A stretch of DNA of 64,000 nucleotides from Actinomadura pelletieri DSM 43383 (GTDB taxonomy: Bacteria > Actinomycetota > Actinomycetes > Streptosporangiales > Streptosporangiaceae): NCBI RefSeq assembly GCF_003634705.1, contig NZ_RBWU01000008.1, positions 460,591 through 524,590 of the forward strand, written 5' to 3'. A program made the position numbers and the translations under genes. This document shows, one piece after another, positions 27,401 through 35,365 of the stretch. The notes below the pieces were generated by a model. That model saw only the letters and a program-made list of their open reading frames with translations. It did no database searches and was not told the origin of the DNA. Within the stretch, counting starts at the first letter, position 1. Each line of letters begins with the position of its first letter.

Positions 27401-28095
27401 GCGCCTCGAAGGGATACGGCTCGGCCTGCGCGGCCACCGGCAAACCCCCGGCGCCCCCGGAGGTCCACGTACCGATCGGCGGAGACCCCAAGACCAAGTC
27501 CTACCGAATCGGCAGGATCATCGGCGACATCATCGGCATCCCCATCCCCGGAGCCGTGGGCCTACGCGGCATCAGAACCGTCGCGAAACTTCCCCGCCTG
27601 ATCAAGTCCATCGCCGCCAACCTCGCGAAGAAGACCCCTCGAGAAACCGCGGAGAAGGCCCAGCCCACCCCACCTTCCTGGGTGTACAAGCCCGGCGGCC
27701 CCGACCGCCCGGGTCCGGACCCCACACGTCAGGCCGACCTGCCCCCGGGAGCCGGCATCAAGCCAGGAGAAAAGCTGCGCCCCGGCAGGCACGATTACAT
27801 AGTCAGAGAAGACGGCTCGCTTCGCGCGATGCACGAGGATGACCTGCGCAGAATGAATGCGGGACACGCCAGTCTCGCTGACCATCAGTCGGTTATCATG
27901 GCGGGGGTCTTCGATGTCAATAAGGTGGGGAAGATCGAATTCTTCCAGAATTGGTCCGGTCACTACTGGCCCCAGCAGGTGGAAAACTACAGATCGCTGG
28001 AGGAAATCTCTCGAACCGCCTTCGCCAGGCACGGACTTCCGGAACCCGGACCGGGCACTTGGCACCCCAGGGATGATTACCCAGAATCTCCTTAG
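21475..28095 (+). CDS. Secreted RHS/YD-repeat polymorphic-toxin-like protein
   Basis: A 2206-residue protein. A signal peptide spans about 1-36 (LAVTLTAGLATAPAAQA). A long region with SpvB-like features (LEPEIGLNYSSQSVDG) precedes many YD repeats (YDALGRV, YDELDRI, YDDLARP, YDTDGQR) that form the RHS shell. The core ends with the usual GAREYDPNTGRFTTVDP (about 1842-1860) and a DPTG boundary. After it come a Pro/Gly linker, a Gly-zipper segment (about 1935-2050) and a C-terminal tip of about 120 residues with GHASLADHQSV and NWSGHYWP. By family knowledge the tip is the toxic or effector part. I do not firmly recognise its fold. ATG 21475 or GTG 21472 follows GGAAGG. Bases near the tip are richer in A/T than the rest. 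Confidence 0.88.
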   Translation: MGRRRLLRSGRPLRIVAAGLAVTLTAGLATAPAAQAGLPLAGRPKVADGERRVDGKNLKVRPRAQDPATRSEPATRAAWPKPGTAELEASGRQAERSGTSQGLVRAKGLPVALAAPGPGGAQAGPALKGQVKVAVLDRATARRSGVEGLMFTLAPAGQGASGRVGVRVDYAAFAQAFGGSYGTRLRLVQLPACVLSAPAKAECRAATPIPTVNNGETQTLTADVNTNAQNGPAMLAAVAAPEGPQGDYSATKLTPSATWGTSGNTGDFTWSYPMRVVPVPGGLEPEIGLNYSSQSVDGRTVNTNSQPSWAGEGFDYWPGFIEQRYKACADDGAPKDGQGKSPGDLCWGYENATITWNGKGGELVKAANNTWRLKNDDGTRFEKLTSTETGNGDHEGEYWKVTTTDGTRYYFGLNRLPGFGSGGPESNSAWTVPVFGDDAGEPCHKASGFADSWCQQAWRWNLDMVVDPDDNAAIYLYDKEINHYGRNLKPADATPYTRGGYLKTIEYGLRGDNVFAGAPPARIMFDKAERCIPTDSFDCAPAKIKTNPEQWRDVPWDMNCDAGTRCEDGHGSTSPTFWSRYRLKKITTEYNRGSGWGYRPIDSWTLDHRWGAVTDERDLLLKEIQHTGKAGPTADDDITLPKVTFTHVARANRVDQAGDGLPSYTRYRVDKIFDESGGELNITYSGQDCARTSLPKPESNTRRCYPLKWHLPDRTEPLTDWFNTYVVTGVVQRDRTGRAPDTATRYEYLGGAAWHFDDDDGLTREKNKTWSQWRGYGQVRVTSGSPDNPSTRTDSFYLRGMDGDRAGPDGGTKNVTVPDGEGGTIVDHNAWAGYKYRTVNYNGPSGAVVSKAVDTPWRHQTASRTRDWGTVTANLTGTARNRSFTAMDNGTWRETRIDNTFDTGGDGGTSVPVGRITMSDDLGDVTDPADDRCTRTTYKDNTSDWLLTYPNRVDSVAVKCSVTPDRATKEDGQPGQVISDVRTSYDGNGWNTPPTRGNGSVVERLIAHDGTEPTYQRTVSTEYDHFGRPTAVTDAKGQVITTSYTDQDGLTRRTRVTSPRTDPGDPSTAHTTVTDYEPAYGSPLTKTDAAGKRTEIAYDALGRVTKVWFPDRPKSRFTPTVEYSYQVQENKIVAIGTRTLNAAGEQRPPTYTLYDGLLRPRQTQVHGPGGDKLVAETLYNSLGKPHRVYEPYYADGAPGPSLWAATTPSDIETQTEFTYDGLGRVTKKALVDGGGDGPQLWATTTGYGGGRVTVDPPSGGTPSISYADARGRLTEVRHYHADSPTGDDYDVTRYTYAPGGQIKTVTGPVNSKATGDPAATWTSYYDQVGRKIKTDDPDKGVTTYAYDELDRITATIDARGQKISTHYDPLGRVIRTTDGAGNVLTSNVYDTLAKGQLTSNTRRAKDRGGAVSDYTTTVGGYDDLYRPTSTTVSIPGAEGLGTRFTYASTFNADGTLKTSTVPAAGDLPAETITHEYDDLARPTTLRSNLSSYVTGSTYSPTGKPLQYELSAGQKKAWLSYQYQDVTQRPSRLQVTREGATARPDLDSTYSYDDAGNIRQIADTSPAGQDTQCFRYDHMRRLTDAWSQAGTGCPSGDTEPTIGGPAPYRFQYKYATDGSRTDEKQYHKDAGGAVQTTTRSYKYARDVPGYTGHQLAEVAQTGASPFSGAAGKETYAYDKTGNTTARTRTFTENGTTTTRTQTFEYDTEGEINAITQQQTGKPDENHSFVYDTDGQRLIKRDATGVTLYLPGMEVKLPTGATRPTATRYYAHAGQTIATRTAAGVTFLAPDHQGTSLLSIGAMGQTLAQRRTTPFGQERGTTGTWPTSMDKGFVGGTKDTTSLTHLGAREYDPNTGRFTTVDPEFDFSWPQSWNGYAYADNNVPTSADPTGTDGPLTGNTECYYANKNCDASPAPPSSGSPAPPPTKKKKWYQKGPVGPVLNGFNGYVDGAVNQFTGLVSFPGQVSMSMAGATMTNHCASKGYGSACAATGKPPAPPEVHVPIGGDPKTKSYRIGRIIGDIIGIPIPGAVGLRGIRTVAKLPRLIKSIAANLAKKTPRETAEKAQPTPPSWVYKPGGPDRPGPDPTRQADLPPGAGIKPGEKLRPGRHDYIVREDGSLRAMHEDDLRRMNAGHASLADHQSVIMAGVFDVNKVGKIEFFQNWSGHYWPQQVENYRSLEEISRTAFARHGLPEPGPGTWHPRDDYPESP

Positions 28096-28110
28096 AAATT
28101 TGGACGGTCA

Positions 28111-30222
28111 GTGAGAGCAGCAGTTTCGCGTTCCAGCGAAGCGTGCGACAGCACGTTAGGGCGACCCGGGCTGAGCGATGTCGATCGGAGTCAGCTACTC
28201 TATCTCGACGCCGTTCGTCGCGGTGCCGCCGATGACCTGGCAGGCGTCAATTCCGGTGGCGTGCTCTGGCGGGCGGCATGGGCGAGCGGGACGGACCTCG
28301 ATCCGAGGCTTCTCCTCAAGCTGCACGTCGGGCCCGTCGAGACGGTCGCCTGGCGCGAGGTCGGGAACCGTCCGCTGATGGCGGTCGGTACCTGTGATCT
28401 GGACGATGGCGGATTCGGCCCGGGGTACCGGCTGCGGTTGTGGGACGTACTCTCCGGCCGGTCGCGCGACCTGCCGTGCACCGAGGCCACCCGGTGCCTC
28501 GCCTTCGCGATGACCGCCGAGGGCCCGGTGCTCGTCTCCGGGCATACCGACGGGTGCCTGAGAATCTGGGACGTCTCGGAGGCGTCGCTGCGAAAGGTCG
28601 TGAACACGGGCGAGGACGGTCTGATGGACCTGTACGTCGCGGAGTTGGGCGACCGGGTGCAGGTGCTGACACGAGACGAGCGTGGCCGCGTTCACCTGTG
28701 GTCGCTTCCGGACGGGGATCGAGTCGGCGAACTGGATGTGCCCATCGCGTTCACGATCCGCGGTGGCCGCCTTGCCGATGGGCGGCATGTCCTGCTGACG
28801 GCGGGCCATGGCATGACCCTGTGGGATCTTGACCGCGGCATCCGGCTGCCGCTGCCTCCGCAGTTGCCGCAGTCGAGGCGAGTCAAGGACATCGTCCTGT
28901 TCACGTCGGGCGGCCGCGATCGTGTCGCGCTCGTTGACGAGTCCTACAGAATTGTCGCCTGCGACTTCGCGACAGGTGCGCAGCTGAGCAGCCCCATCAC
29001 TGTGCATGCCGTCCACAGGCCGGACGGGTTGATGCAGATTTGGGACCGGCCGAGGCCCGGGGTGGATCTGTTCGCTGTCTCCGGGACGCTCGCCGTACCC
29101 ACACCGCAACGGGTGCACCTGTGGGACCTGGAGACGTCCCAAGAGCGGCAAGTGCCGCTGACCGGGCCGGTGGCCCACTCCATAACACAGGCGGTCGGTT
29201 GGCAGGGCCGGGAACTGCTGCTGACCGGGTCGTCCTATGACGGTGTGGTGGTCCTGTGGGACCTGGAGCGGCCGGTGACTCGCCCACCCGGCCACGGCCA
29301 ACACGTGGTCAGCGTCTCGTTGGCCGCCGATACCGTCGTCAGCGTCGACGAGGGCGGCACGATATTGGCCCGCCGGTCGGCGACCGGACGACTGATCTCC
29401 CCGCCGCTCGAGACCGGCGTCGAGTGCGCGCGCGTGGTTACGGCCTGGACGGATGGTCGCGACGTCCTTGCCGGAATGGGAGCGGGCTCCCGTTACGTTC
29501 CTGACGGTCACCTACGCCGCTGGAACCTGACCATCGGAAAGCGGTACGGAACGCAGACCGAGGCGCATCCCACCTATCTGCACCACATGGCTCGCGTGCG
29601 CCTGAAAGGTGAAGATGTCCTGGTCACGCTCGGACCCGACAGAATGATCAAGCTATGGCGTCCGGCCGATGGCGTGCTGCTCGCCGAGACCATGACCGGC
29701 ATGTCGTCCCTTGTCACTGGCTTCGCCATCGGGGACGACGAGGGCAGGCCGGTCATGGCGGTGTCCAGCGGCGGCCGGTCCGTGAGAGTCCAAGCCCTCG
29801 ACGATCTGGCGGCGACCCCGGTCATCGTCCCGGAGGCCGGTGACGACGTCGTCTTCGACATCGTCGGCCCGCACATCGTCACCGGACACCGTGACCACGA
29901 ATACGGCAACCCGCGAACCGTCCGCGTCTTCACCGTGTCCGGCGATCGCTTCGGGACGGAACTACGCGGCACCGCCGACATCACGGCGGTGGCGGTACGA
30001 ACCTGGCCCACGGCTTTCATAGGACGCGCTGACGGCACCGTCACCCTGACCGACCTGGAGACCGGCCGCGACCTCTGCCCCCGGTTGCTCCTGCCGAGCC
30101 GCCCCAAGACCCTGAACGTGACCGACGAGGGAGACCTGATCGTCGCCTTCGCCAGCGACCTGGCCCGCTTCCACCCACCCCTCCAACCGGACGATGTCGC
30201 GGCGGAGCCGGTGGACGAGTGA
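28111..30222 (+). CDS. WD40-repeat protein directly downstream of the RHS toxin
   Basis: A 703-residue soluble protein with at least ten WD-type blades, seen as repeated ends such as LRLWDVLSG, LRIWDVSEA, MTLWDLDRG, VHLWDLETS, VVLWDLERP, LRRWNLTIG and IKLWRPADG. This is enough for two propellers. No signal peptide, kinase or enzymatic domain is visible. It starts (GTG 28111) 15 bp after the toxin stop, the position where cognate immunity genes normally lie. A WD40 immunity protein of this size would be unusual, so alternative roles are a scaffold or an orphan gene after immunity loss. The ribosome site is weak (GGACGG). Confidence 0.8.
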   Translation: MRAAVSRSSEACDSTLGRPGLSDVDRSQLLYLDAVRRGAADDLAGVNSGGVLWRAAWASGTDLDPRLLLKLHVGPVETVAWREVGNRPLMAVGTCDLDDGGFGPGYRLRLWDVLSGRSRDLPCTEATRCLAFAMTAEGPVLVSGHTDGCLRIWDVSEASLRKVVNTGEDGLMDLYVAELGDRVQVLTRDERGRVHLWSLPDGDRVGELDVPIAFTIRGGRLADGRHVLLTAGHGMTLWDLDRGIRLPLPPQLPQSRRVKDIVLFTSGGRDRVALVDESYRIVACDFATGAQLSSPITVHAVHRPDGLMQIWDRPRPGVDLFAVSGTLAVPTPQRVHLWDLETSQERQVPLTGPVAHSITQAVGWQGRELLLTGSSYDGVVVLWDLERPVTRPPGHGQHVVSVSLAADTVVSVDEGGTILARRSATGRLISPPLETGVECARVVTAWTDGRDVLAGMGAGSRYVPDGHLRRWNLTIGKRYGTQTEAHPTYLHHMARVRLKGEDVLVTLGPDRMIKLWRPADGVLLAETMTGMSSLVTGFAIGDDEGRPVMAVSSGGRSVRVQALDDLAATPVIVPEAGDDVVFDIVGPHIVTGHRDHEYGNPRTVRVFTVSGDRFGTELRGTADITAVAVRTWPTAFIGRADGTVTLTDLETGRDLCPRLLLPSRPKTLNVTDEGDLIVAFASDLARFHPPLQPDDVAAEPVDE

Positions 30223-30757
30223 GGGCGCCACCTCCAGCAGCCACGAAGTCACCGAGGACTCGCACCAGGCACACTGTCAGCCGGCAGTACGTGAGAGTGG
30301 TCTTCATCACACGCTCTCGTGGGGTGGGGGCGTGCGTGTTCGCGTCCGGCATCTTCGCCCCTGGACGAACGGGGCGGCGGGGCCGATTGATACCTTCTCG
30401 ACTTTTTCCTTCCGGGACGGGATGTGCGGGCCGGCGCGCGTCGAGTGAAGTCGAGTGAAGTCGAGTGAACCGGTCATCAGGCGGCGGTTTCGGTCCTGTG
30501 CGCGTGGTCAATGGGACATGTGGGTGGTGGCCGATGTCCTGTAGGGCGCTCAATGGTGCTTATGCACGGGTTTCCGGGCGGTGGGGTGGTGGCCTGGGGG
30601 AACGGTGACGAGCCCGGGCATGGGGGCGCTCGGACCTCATGACCACAACTCTTGACTTTGGGTGGTCAGGAAAGGGGTGGTTGGGCCCATTTGTGCTACC
30701 TTGTGGGCCACGTAGGCCTGCCCACCATGCCGAGGGTACGGGATCCGTGGACGCGCA
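30223..30757 (+). other. Gene-free stretch upstream of the MFS gene
   Basis: 535 bp without a convincing gene. It is less GC-biased than its surroundings, with G-rich runs on the plus strand near 30560-30630. It holds a small direct repeat (30440-30469) and a TTGACT box near 30651 with no clear -10 partner. It probably carries the promoter of the MFS gene at 30758. Confidence 0.45.
30440..30469 (+). repeat. Three direct copies of a 10-bp unit
   Basis: GTCGAGTGAA occurs three times head to tail with no spacer (30440-30449, 30450-30459, 30460-30469). It could be an iterated protein-binding site about 300 bp upstream of the MFS gene, or a slippage product. Confidence 0.7.
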
Positions 30758-31984
30758 ATGGATGAACCCCTTGCTGTAAGGCCGTTTCCCCCCAAAAGAC
30801 CCCCGACTTTGGAGCCGCCTCCCTATCGGTGGGTGCTGGCGCTGTTCGCGGTCACCCTGGGAATGTGGATCGGGCTTCTCGCGTCCGCGCAGGTCCTGTT
30901 GCCCAGCCAGATCGAGGCGATCGCCCCGGGGCGGAAGGTCTGGGCGATGGGTGTGGTGACCACGGTCGGCGCCGTGGCGGCGGCGCTGAGCGGGCCCCTC
31001 GTCGGCGGTCTCTCCGACCGGACCACCTGGCGGTTCGGAAGACGTCGGTCATGGGTGATCGGCGGTTCCGCGGCATGTGCCGTCGCTCTTCTTCTCCTTT
31101 CCCGGCAGACGTCGATCATCGGCGTCGGCCTGTGCTGGGTGCTCGTCCACGGTGGGGTGGGCGGTATCTCGGCGGCACTGTTCGCCGTGGTCTCGGACCG
31201 GGTCCCGGTCGACCGGCGCGGGACGGTGTTCGCCGTCGTCGGGTTCGCGCAGCCGGTCGGGCTCGTCGTCGGGACCTTGCTGGTGTCCGGTGTGTCGGTC
31301 CGGGTCGGCTATCTGCTGGTCTGCGCCTTGGTCGCGGTACTCGCGGTGCCGTACGCCCTGATCGGACGGGACGTCCCGGGGCCGGTCAGGACGTCGCGGA
31401 CGAGGGCACCACGGCTGGCGTCCCTCGGCCCCGACTTCGGCTGGGCCTGCGCGGGCCGGTTCGCGGCGCAGTTCGCCACGTCGCTGGCCACGGTGTATCT
31501 GCTGTATTTCCTCCGTGACGAGATCAAGGTGGGCGATCCGGCACAGGGGGTGGCGGTGCTCAGTCTGATGTTCACCGCCGGAATCGTCGTGGTCGGCCTT
31601 CTGGTCGGACGGGCGTCCGACCGGGTCGGCCGGCGCAAGGTGTTCGTGATCTTCGCCGGGTTACTCATGGCCGCGGGCCTGACGGCGATGGCGCTGGTGT
31701 CGACCTGGACGGTGGCCGTCGTCGCGGCCGCCGCGCTCGGCGGCGGATACGGGGCCTACCTCGCCGTCGACCAGGCGCTCGCCACGCAACTCCTGCGCAG
31801 CGACGACGACCGGGGCAGGAACCTCGGACTGATGAACATGGCGGGGAGCAGTGCGGTCGCGATCGCGCCGGTCGTCGCCGCGGGCAGCGTCGACATCGGC
31901 GGTTACGCCGCGCTGTTCCTCTTGGCGGCCGTCGTGGCCGTCCTGGGCGGCCTGTTGGTACAGCCGATCAGATCGGTTCCATGA
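30758..31984 (+). CDS. Major facilitator superfamily transporter
   Basis: A 408-residue protein with about 12 helices. The loop-2 motif GGLSDRTTWRFGRRRSW (about 86-102) and its second-half counterpart GRASDRVGRRKV (about 286-297) are the MFS signatures. The substrate is unknown; the relatives that come to mind are drug or glycoside-type exporters and importers. It is followed after 51 bp by the large SARP/NB-ARC regulator and may be co-transcribed with it. Confidence 0.88.
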   Translation: MDEPLAVRPFPPKRPPTLEPPPYRWVLALFAVTLGMWIGLLASAQVLLPSQIEAIAPGRKVWAMGVVTTVGAVAAALSGPLVGGLSDRTTWRFGRRRSWVIGGSAACAVALLLLSRQTSIIGVGLCWVLVHGGVGGISAALFAVVSDRVPVDRRGTVFAVVGFAQPVGLVVGTLLVSGVSVRVGYLLVCALVAVLAVPYALIGRDVPGPVRTSRTRAPRLASLGPDFGWACAGRFAAQFATSLATVYLLYFLRDEIKVGDPAQGVAVLSLMFTAGIVVVGLLVGRASDRVGRRKVFVIFAGLLMAAGLTAMALVSTWTVAVVAAAALGGGYGAYLAVDQALATQLLRSDDDRGRNLGLMNMAGSSAVAIAPVVAAGSVDIGGYAALFLLAAVVAVLGGLLVQPIRSVP

Positions 31985-32035
31985 AGGGCTTGTAATGAGG
32001 GACGTCTGAGCGTGTTCGACGGGGGTGTGGAAGAC

Positions 32036-35000
32036 ATGACAACGGAAGGTGTGTTCTTCCGGGTCCTCGGGCCGCTGGGGGTCAGCGTCGGTGGGGTCGC
32101 CGTCGCGCCGCCGCGTTCGCCCGTTCTGCAGGGGTTGCTCGGGGTGCTGCTTCTGGCCCGGGGCGAGCCGTTGACGACCGGCCGGCTCGCCGAGCTGGTC
32201 TGGACGGACCGCGCGGGCGAGACGAGCCGCGAGTCCGTCCATGTCGGTGTGTCACGGCTGCGCAAGTGGCTGACCAGGCTCGACTCGGGCCGGACCTGCC
32301 GGATCGAGATCCGCTACCAGGACGGCTACCTCCTGCACTGCGCGGCGGACAGGTCCGACATCGGCCGGTTCCTTTCGCTCGCCGAGGAGGCCCGCGGCCT
32401 GACCGAGCCGGACCGCCGGTACCGGGCGCTGTCGTCGGCGTTCAAGGAGCGTCGGGGGCCGATCCTGGCGGGTCTGTCGCGGATCGACCGGGAGGACGCG
32501 CTCGTCCGCGGCATCGAGGAGGAGATCCGGCAGACCGCCATGGACTTCGCCACCGCGGCCATGGAGGCGGGCACCCCGGAGGGCGCGGTCCCCGCGGTGG
32601 GGGCGCTGAGCGCGGAACTCCCGTTCGACGAGCCGCTGCACGCCGTGCTCATCGACCTGCTGACGGCGAGTGGACGTCCGGCGGAGGCCCTGCAGACCTA
32701 CCGCAGGCTCAGCGAACATCTGTCCGCCGAACTCGGCGTCGAACCGAGCGAGGACGTCCAGCGCGCGCACCTGCGGGTCCTGTCCGCCAACCGCACGGTC
32801 GAGGAGGCGGAAGCCGATCCCGGGCCCCCGGTTCCGGTGCCGCCACCCGCCCAACTTCCACCCGACATTCCCGACTTCACCGGCCGGAGCACCGAGGTGG
32901 TGGAGCTGGCCGAGATCCTCATCGGAGGCGGCGGCACACCCCCGCACCGGACCGTCGCCGTCGCCACCGTCGCGGGCATGGGCGGGGTCGGCAAGACCAC
33001 GATGGCCGTGCACGTCGCCCACCAGGTCGCGAACTTCTTCCCCGACGGTCAGCTGTACGCGAACCTGCACGGCGACTCGGCGACCCCCGCCGACCCGGAG
33101 GAGCTGCTCGGCCGGTTCCTGCGCACGCTCGGCATGTCCGGTGTGGGCATTCCGGCGTCCCTGGACGAACGGGTCGCGCTATACCGCAGCCGACTCGCCG
33201 GGAACAAGGTCCTCGTCGTCCTCGACAACGCCGCCGACGAACGTCAGGTGCGCCCGCTGCTGCCCGGCACCGCGGACGCGGCCGTGCTCATCACCAGCCG
33301 CAACGCCCTCATCGGGCTGGAGGGGGCCAAACCGCTCACCCTCGATGTGCTGCCGTCCGCGCAGGCCGTCCAGCTGATCACCAACATCATCGGCGAGCAG
33401 CGCGTCGCGGCCGAACCGGAGGCCGCGGTGGAGATCGCCCGGCTGTGCGGTCAGGTGCCGCTGGCGGTGCGCATCGCGGCGGCCCGGCTGCTCGGCCGCG
33501 GCCACTGGACGCTGTCGCGCTTCGCGGAGATCCTGCGGGAGGAGCGCGGCCGCCTCGACGAGCTGGTCGCCGGTGACCTGGAGGTGCGGGCCGGGTTCGA
33601 GATGAGCTACCGGCTGCTGCCCGTGGAGACCCGGCGCGCGTTCCGGCTGATGGGGCTGCTCGACGCCCCCGACTTCGCGTGCTGGACGGTCGCCGCGCTG
33701 CTCGACGGTCCCATGCACGAGGCGCAGGCGCATCTGGAGACGCTGATCGACGCGCACCTGGTGGGCGTCACCGGTACGGACGCGACCGGGCAGCTCAGGT
33801 ACCGGTTGCACGATCTGCTCCGCCTGTACGCGCGTGAACTCGCCGAACGCGACGACCCCGCGCCGCAGCGCGCGGCGGCGCTGCGGCGGGCCCTCGGCGG
33901 CTGGCTGGCCCTCGCCGAGGAGGCCGCCGAGCACGTCCCCGGGCCCTGCTACGCCGCGATCCACGGCCCCGCGCCGCGTTGGTCCCCGCCGGGCGCCGTC
34001 ACGTCACGGCTGCTCGCGGACCCGATGAAGTGGTTCGACGCCGAACGGGCCGCGCTGGTCGCCGAAATCGGTCAGGCATGCGAGCTGCGGCTGACGGAGT
34101 ACGCGTGGGACCTGGCGACGTCCATGGAGAAGTACTGCGATGTCCGCGGCCTGTACGACGACTGGCGCCATATCCACAAGGCGGCGCTGAAACTGTGCCG
34201 GGAGACGAACAACAAGCGCGGCGCGGCCGTGGTTCTGCGCGGGCTGCTCGAGGTCACCACCTGGTCGTCCAACACCGGGTCCGCCCCGGCGATGGGCCGT
34301 ATGCGCAGGCTCGCCGTCCTGCTCCTCGACCTGTTCACCGAGCAGAACGATCCGGTCGGGATCGCCGACGCGATGGTGGCGATGGTGTGGGCGCAGGTCG
34401 CCGCGGGCGAGCAGGCCGACGCGCTGGCCATGGCGGAGCGCTCCCTGCGCGTCGCGCGCGAGGCGGACTACCCCGGGGGACAGGTACGGGCCCTGCACGT
34501 CATGGCCGTCGCCTACGGCGAGGGCAACCCGCACGACGCCCTGAAATGCCTGGAGCAGGCGCGGGGGATCGTGGCTGATCTCGGCAACCCGCGGCAGACC
34601 GCGACGGTCGTGCAGTTCCTCGGCGCGGCCCGCGCCCTGTGCGGTGACCTCGTCGGCGGCAAGGAGCTGCTGGACGAGTCGATCATGATGGCGCGCAACC
34701 TCGGCGACCGCTACCTGGAGACGTTCTCCCTGCTCTACCTCGCCAGGCTGTTCATCGCGACCGGGGACGGCAGGGCCCGGTCGACCCTGGACCTGGCGCT
34801 CACCTACAGCCAGGCGGGCAACTTCCGCCACCATCTCGCCGACGCGTTGAGCGTGCTCGGCGAGCTGAACCTGGCGGAGGGCGACGTACCGGCGGCCGTC
34901 GAGTACCTCGAACGCGCGGTCAAGGTCTGGCGCACCCGCGGGTGGATCCCGTTCCTCGCCCGGACCCTGCGCACCCTCGGCGACGCGCAGGCCGCCGCGG

Positions 35001-35122
35001 GCGACCACGAGGCGGCCCGGACCAGCTGGACGGAGGCACGTGAACTGTTCGCCCGGATCGACGACGACGCGGGTCACTCCTCCGTCGAAGAACGGCTGAC
35101 GTCCGGAGACATGATCGGCTAA
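32036..35122 (+). CDS. AfsR/SARP-like regulator: BTAD, NB-ARC and TPR domains
   Basis: A protein of about 1028 residues. An OmpR-type DNA-binding winged helix (about 5-95, FRVLGPLGVSVGG, then ESVHVGVSRLRKWL) is followed by the bacterial transcriptional activation domain (about 100-245). An NB-ARC ATPase starts near 290, with the P-loop GMGGVGKTT near 312-320, a Walker-B-like VLVVLDNA and LPLAVRIAA. TPR repeats occupy the last 350 residues. AfsR-like proteins activate secondary-metabolite or developmental genes by recruiting RNA polymerase at direct repeats. No biosynthetic cluster is seen next to it, so the target is unknown. ATG 32036 or GTG 32012 could start it; neither ribosome site is strong. 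Confidence 0.9.
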   Translation: MTTEGVFFRVLGPLGVSVGGVAVAPPRSPVLQGLLGVLLLARGEPLTTGRLAELVWTDRAGETSRESVHVGVSRLRKWLTRLDSGRTCRIEIRYQDGYLLHCAADRSDIGRFLSLAEEARGLTEPDRRYRALSSAFKERRGPILAGLSRIDREDALVRGIEEEIRQTAMDFATAAMEAGTPEGAVPAVGALSAELPFDEPLHAVLIDLLTASGRPAEALQTYRRLSEHLSAELGVEPSEDVQRAHLRVLSANRTVEEAEADPGPPVPVPPPAQLPPDIPDFTGRSTEVVELAEILIGGGGTPPHRTVAVATVAGMGGVGKTTMAVHVAHQVANFFPDGQLYANLHGDSATPADPEELLGRFLRTLGMSGVGIPASLDERVALYRSRLAGNKVLVVLDNAADERQVRPLLPGTADAAVLITSRNALIGLEGAKPLTLDVLPSAQAVQLITNIIGEQRVAAEPEAAVEIARLCGQVPLAVRIAAARLLGRGHWTLSRFAEILREERGRLDELVAGDLEVRAGFEMSYRLLPVETRRAFRLMGLLDAPDFACWTVAALLDGPMHEAQAHLETLIDAHLVGVTGTDATGQLRYRLHDLLRLYARELAERDDPAPQRAAALRRALGGWLALAEEAAEHVPGPCYAAIHGPAPRWSPPGAVTSRLLADPMKWFDAERAALVAEIGQACELRLTEYAWDLATSMEKYCDVRGLYDDWRHIHKAALKLCRETNNKRGAAVVLRGLLEVTTWSSNTGSAPAMGRMRRLAVLLLDLFTEQNDPVGIADAMVAMVWAQVAAGEQADALAMAERSLRVAREADYPGGQVRALHVMAVAYGEGNPHDALKCLEQARGIVADLGNPRQTATVVQFLGAARALCGDLVGGKELLDESIMMARNLGDRYLETFSLLYLARLFIATGDGRARSTLDLALTYSQAGNFRHHLADALSVLGELNLAEGDVPAAVEYLERAVKVWRTRGWIPFLARTLRTLGDAQAAAGDHEAARTSWTEARELFARIDDDAGHSSVEERLTSGDMIG

Positions 35123-35296
35123 CAGGAAGCCTTCTTTCCGGTTAGCGATCGGTAAGGCACCCCCGGCTAGCTTCGTTCCTGTACCGGGGGCATGACCCGA
35201 ATTCTCGGTATGGCGAACGGTGGGCCACTTCCCGTGGGGCCCGACTGACGCGGGGGCGCAGTTGGCCGCAGGCCCCGTCGCCGGCGGGCGGCAGCG

Positions 35297-35337
35297 ATGG
35301 CGGGCCGGGATCCTCCCTCCCGGTCCCGGTCCGCCAT
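35297..35337. terminator. Hairpin between the SARP and amidase genes
   Basis: ATGGCGGGCCGGGA (35297-35310) pairs with TCCCGGTCCGCCAT (35324-35337), all 14 positions pairing if one G-T is allowed, across a 13-base loop. It lies between convergent genes. The rest of 35123-35365 holds no gene. Confidence 0.65.
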
Positions 35338-35365
35338 GCCGCCGCCGTCGAACACCGGCGGTCGG

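Noticed and set aside
34004..35077. A 357-codon minus-strand frame over the TPR part of the SARP gene
   Set aside because: Antisense shadow without start signal; the sense strand encodes TPR repeats.
30758..35122. Secondary-metabolite cluster suggested by the AfsR-like regulator and MFS transporter
   Set aside because: No PKS, NRPS, terpene, RiPP or tailoring genes adjoin them in this window.
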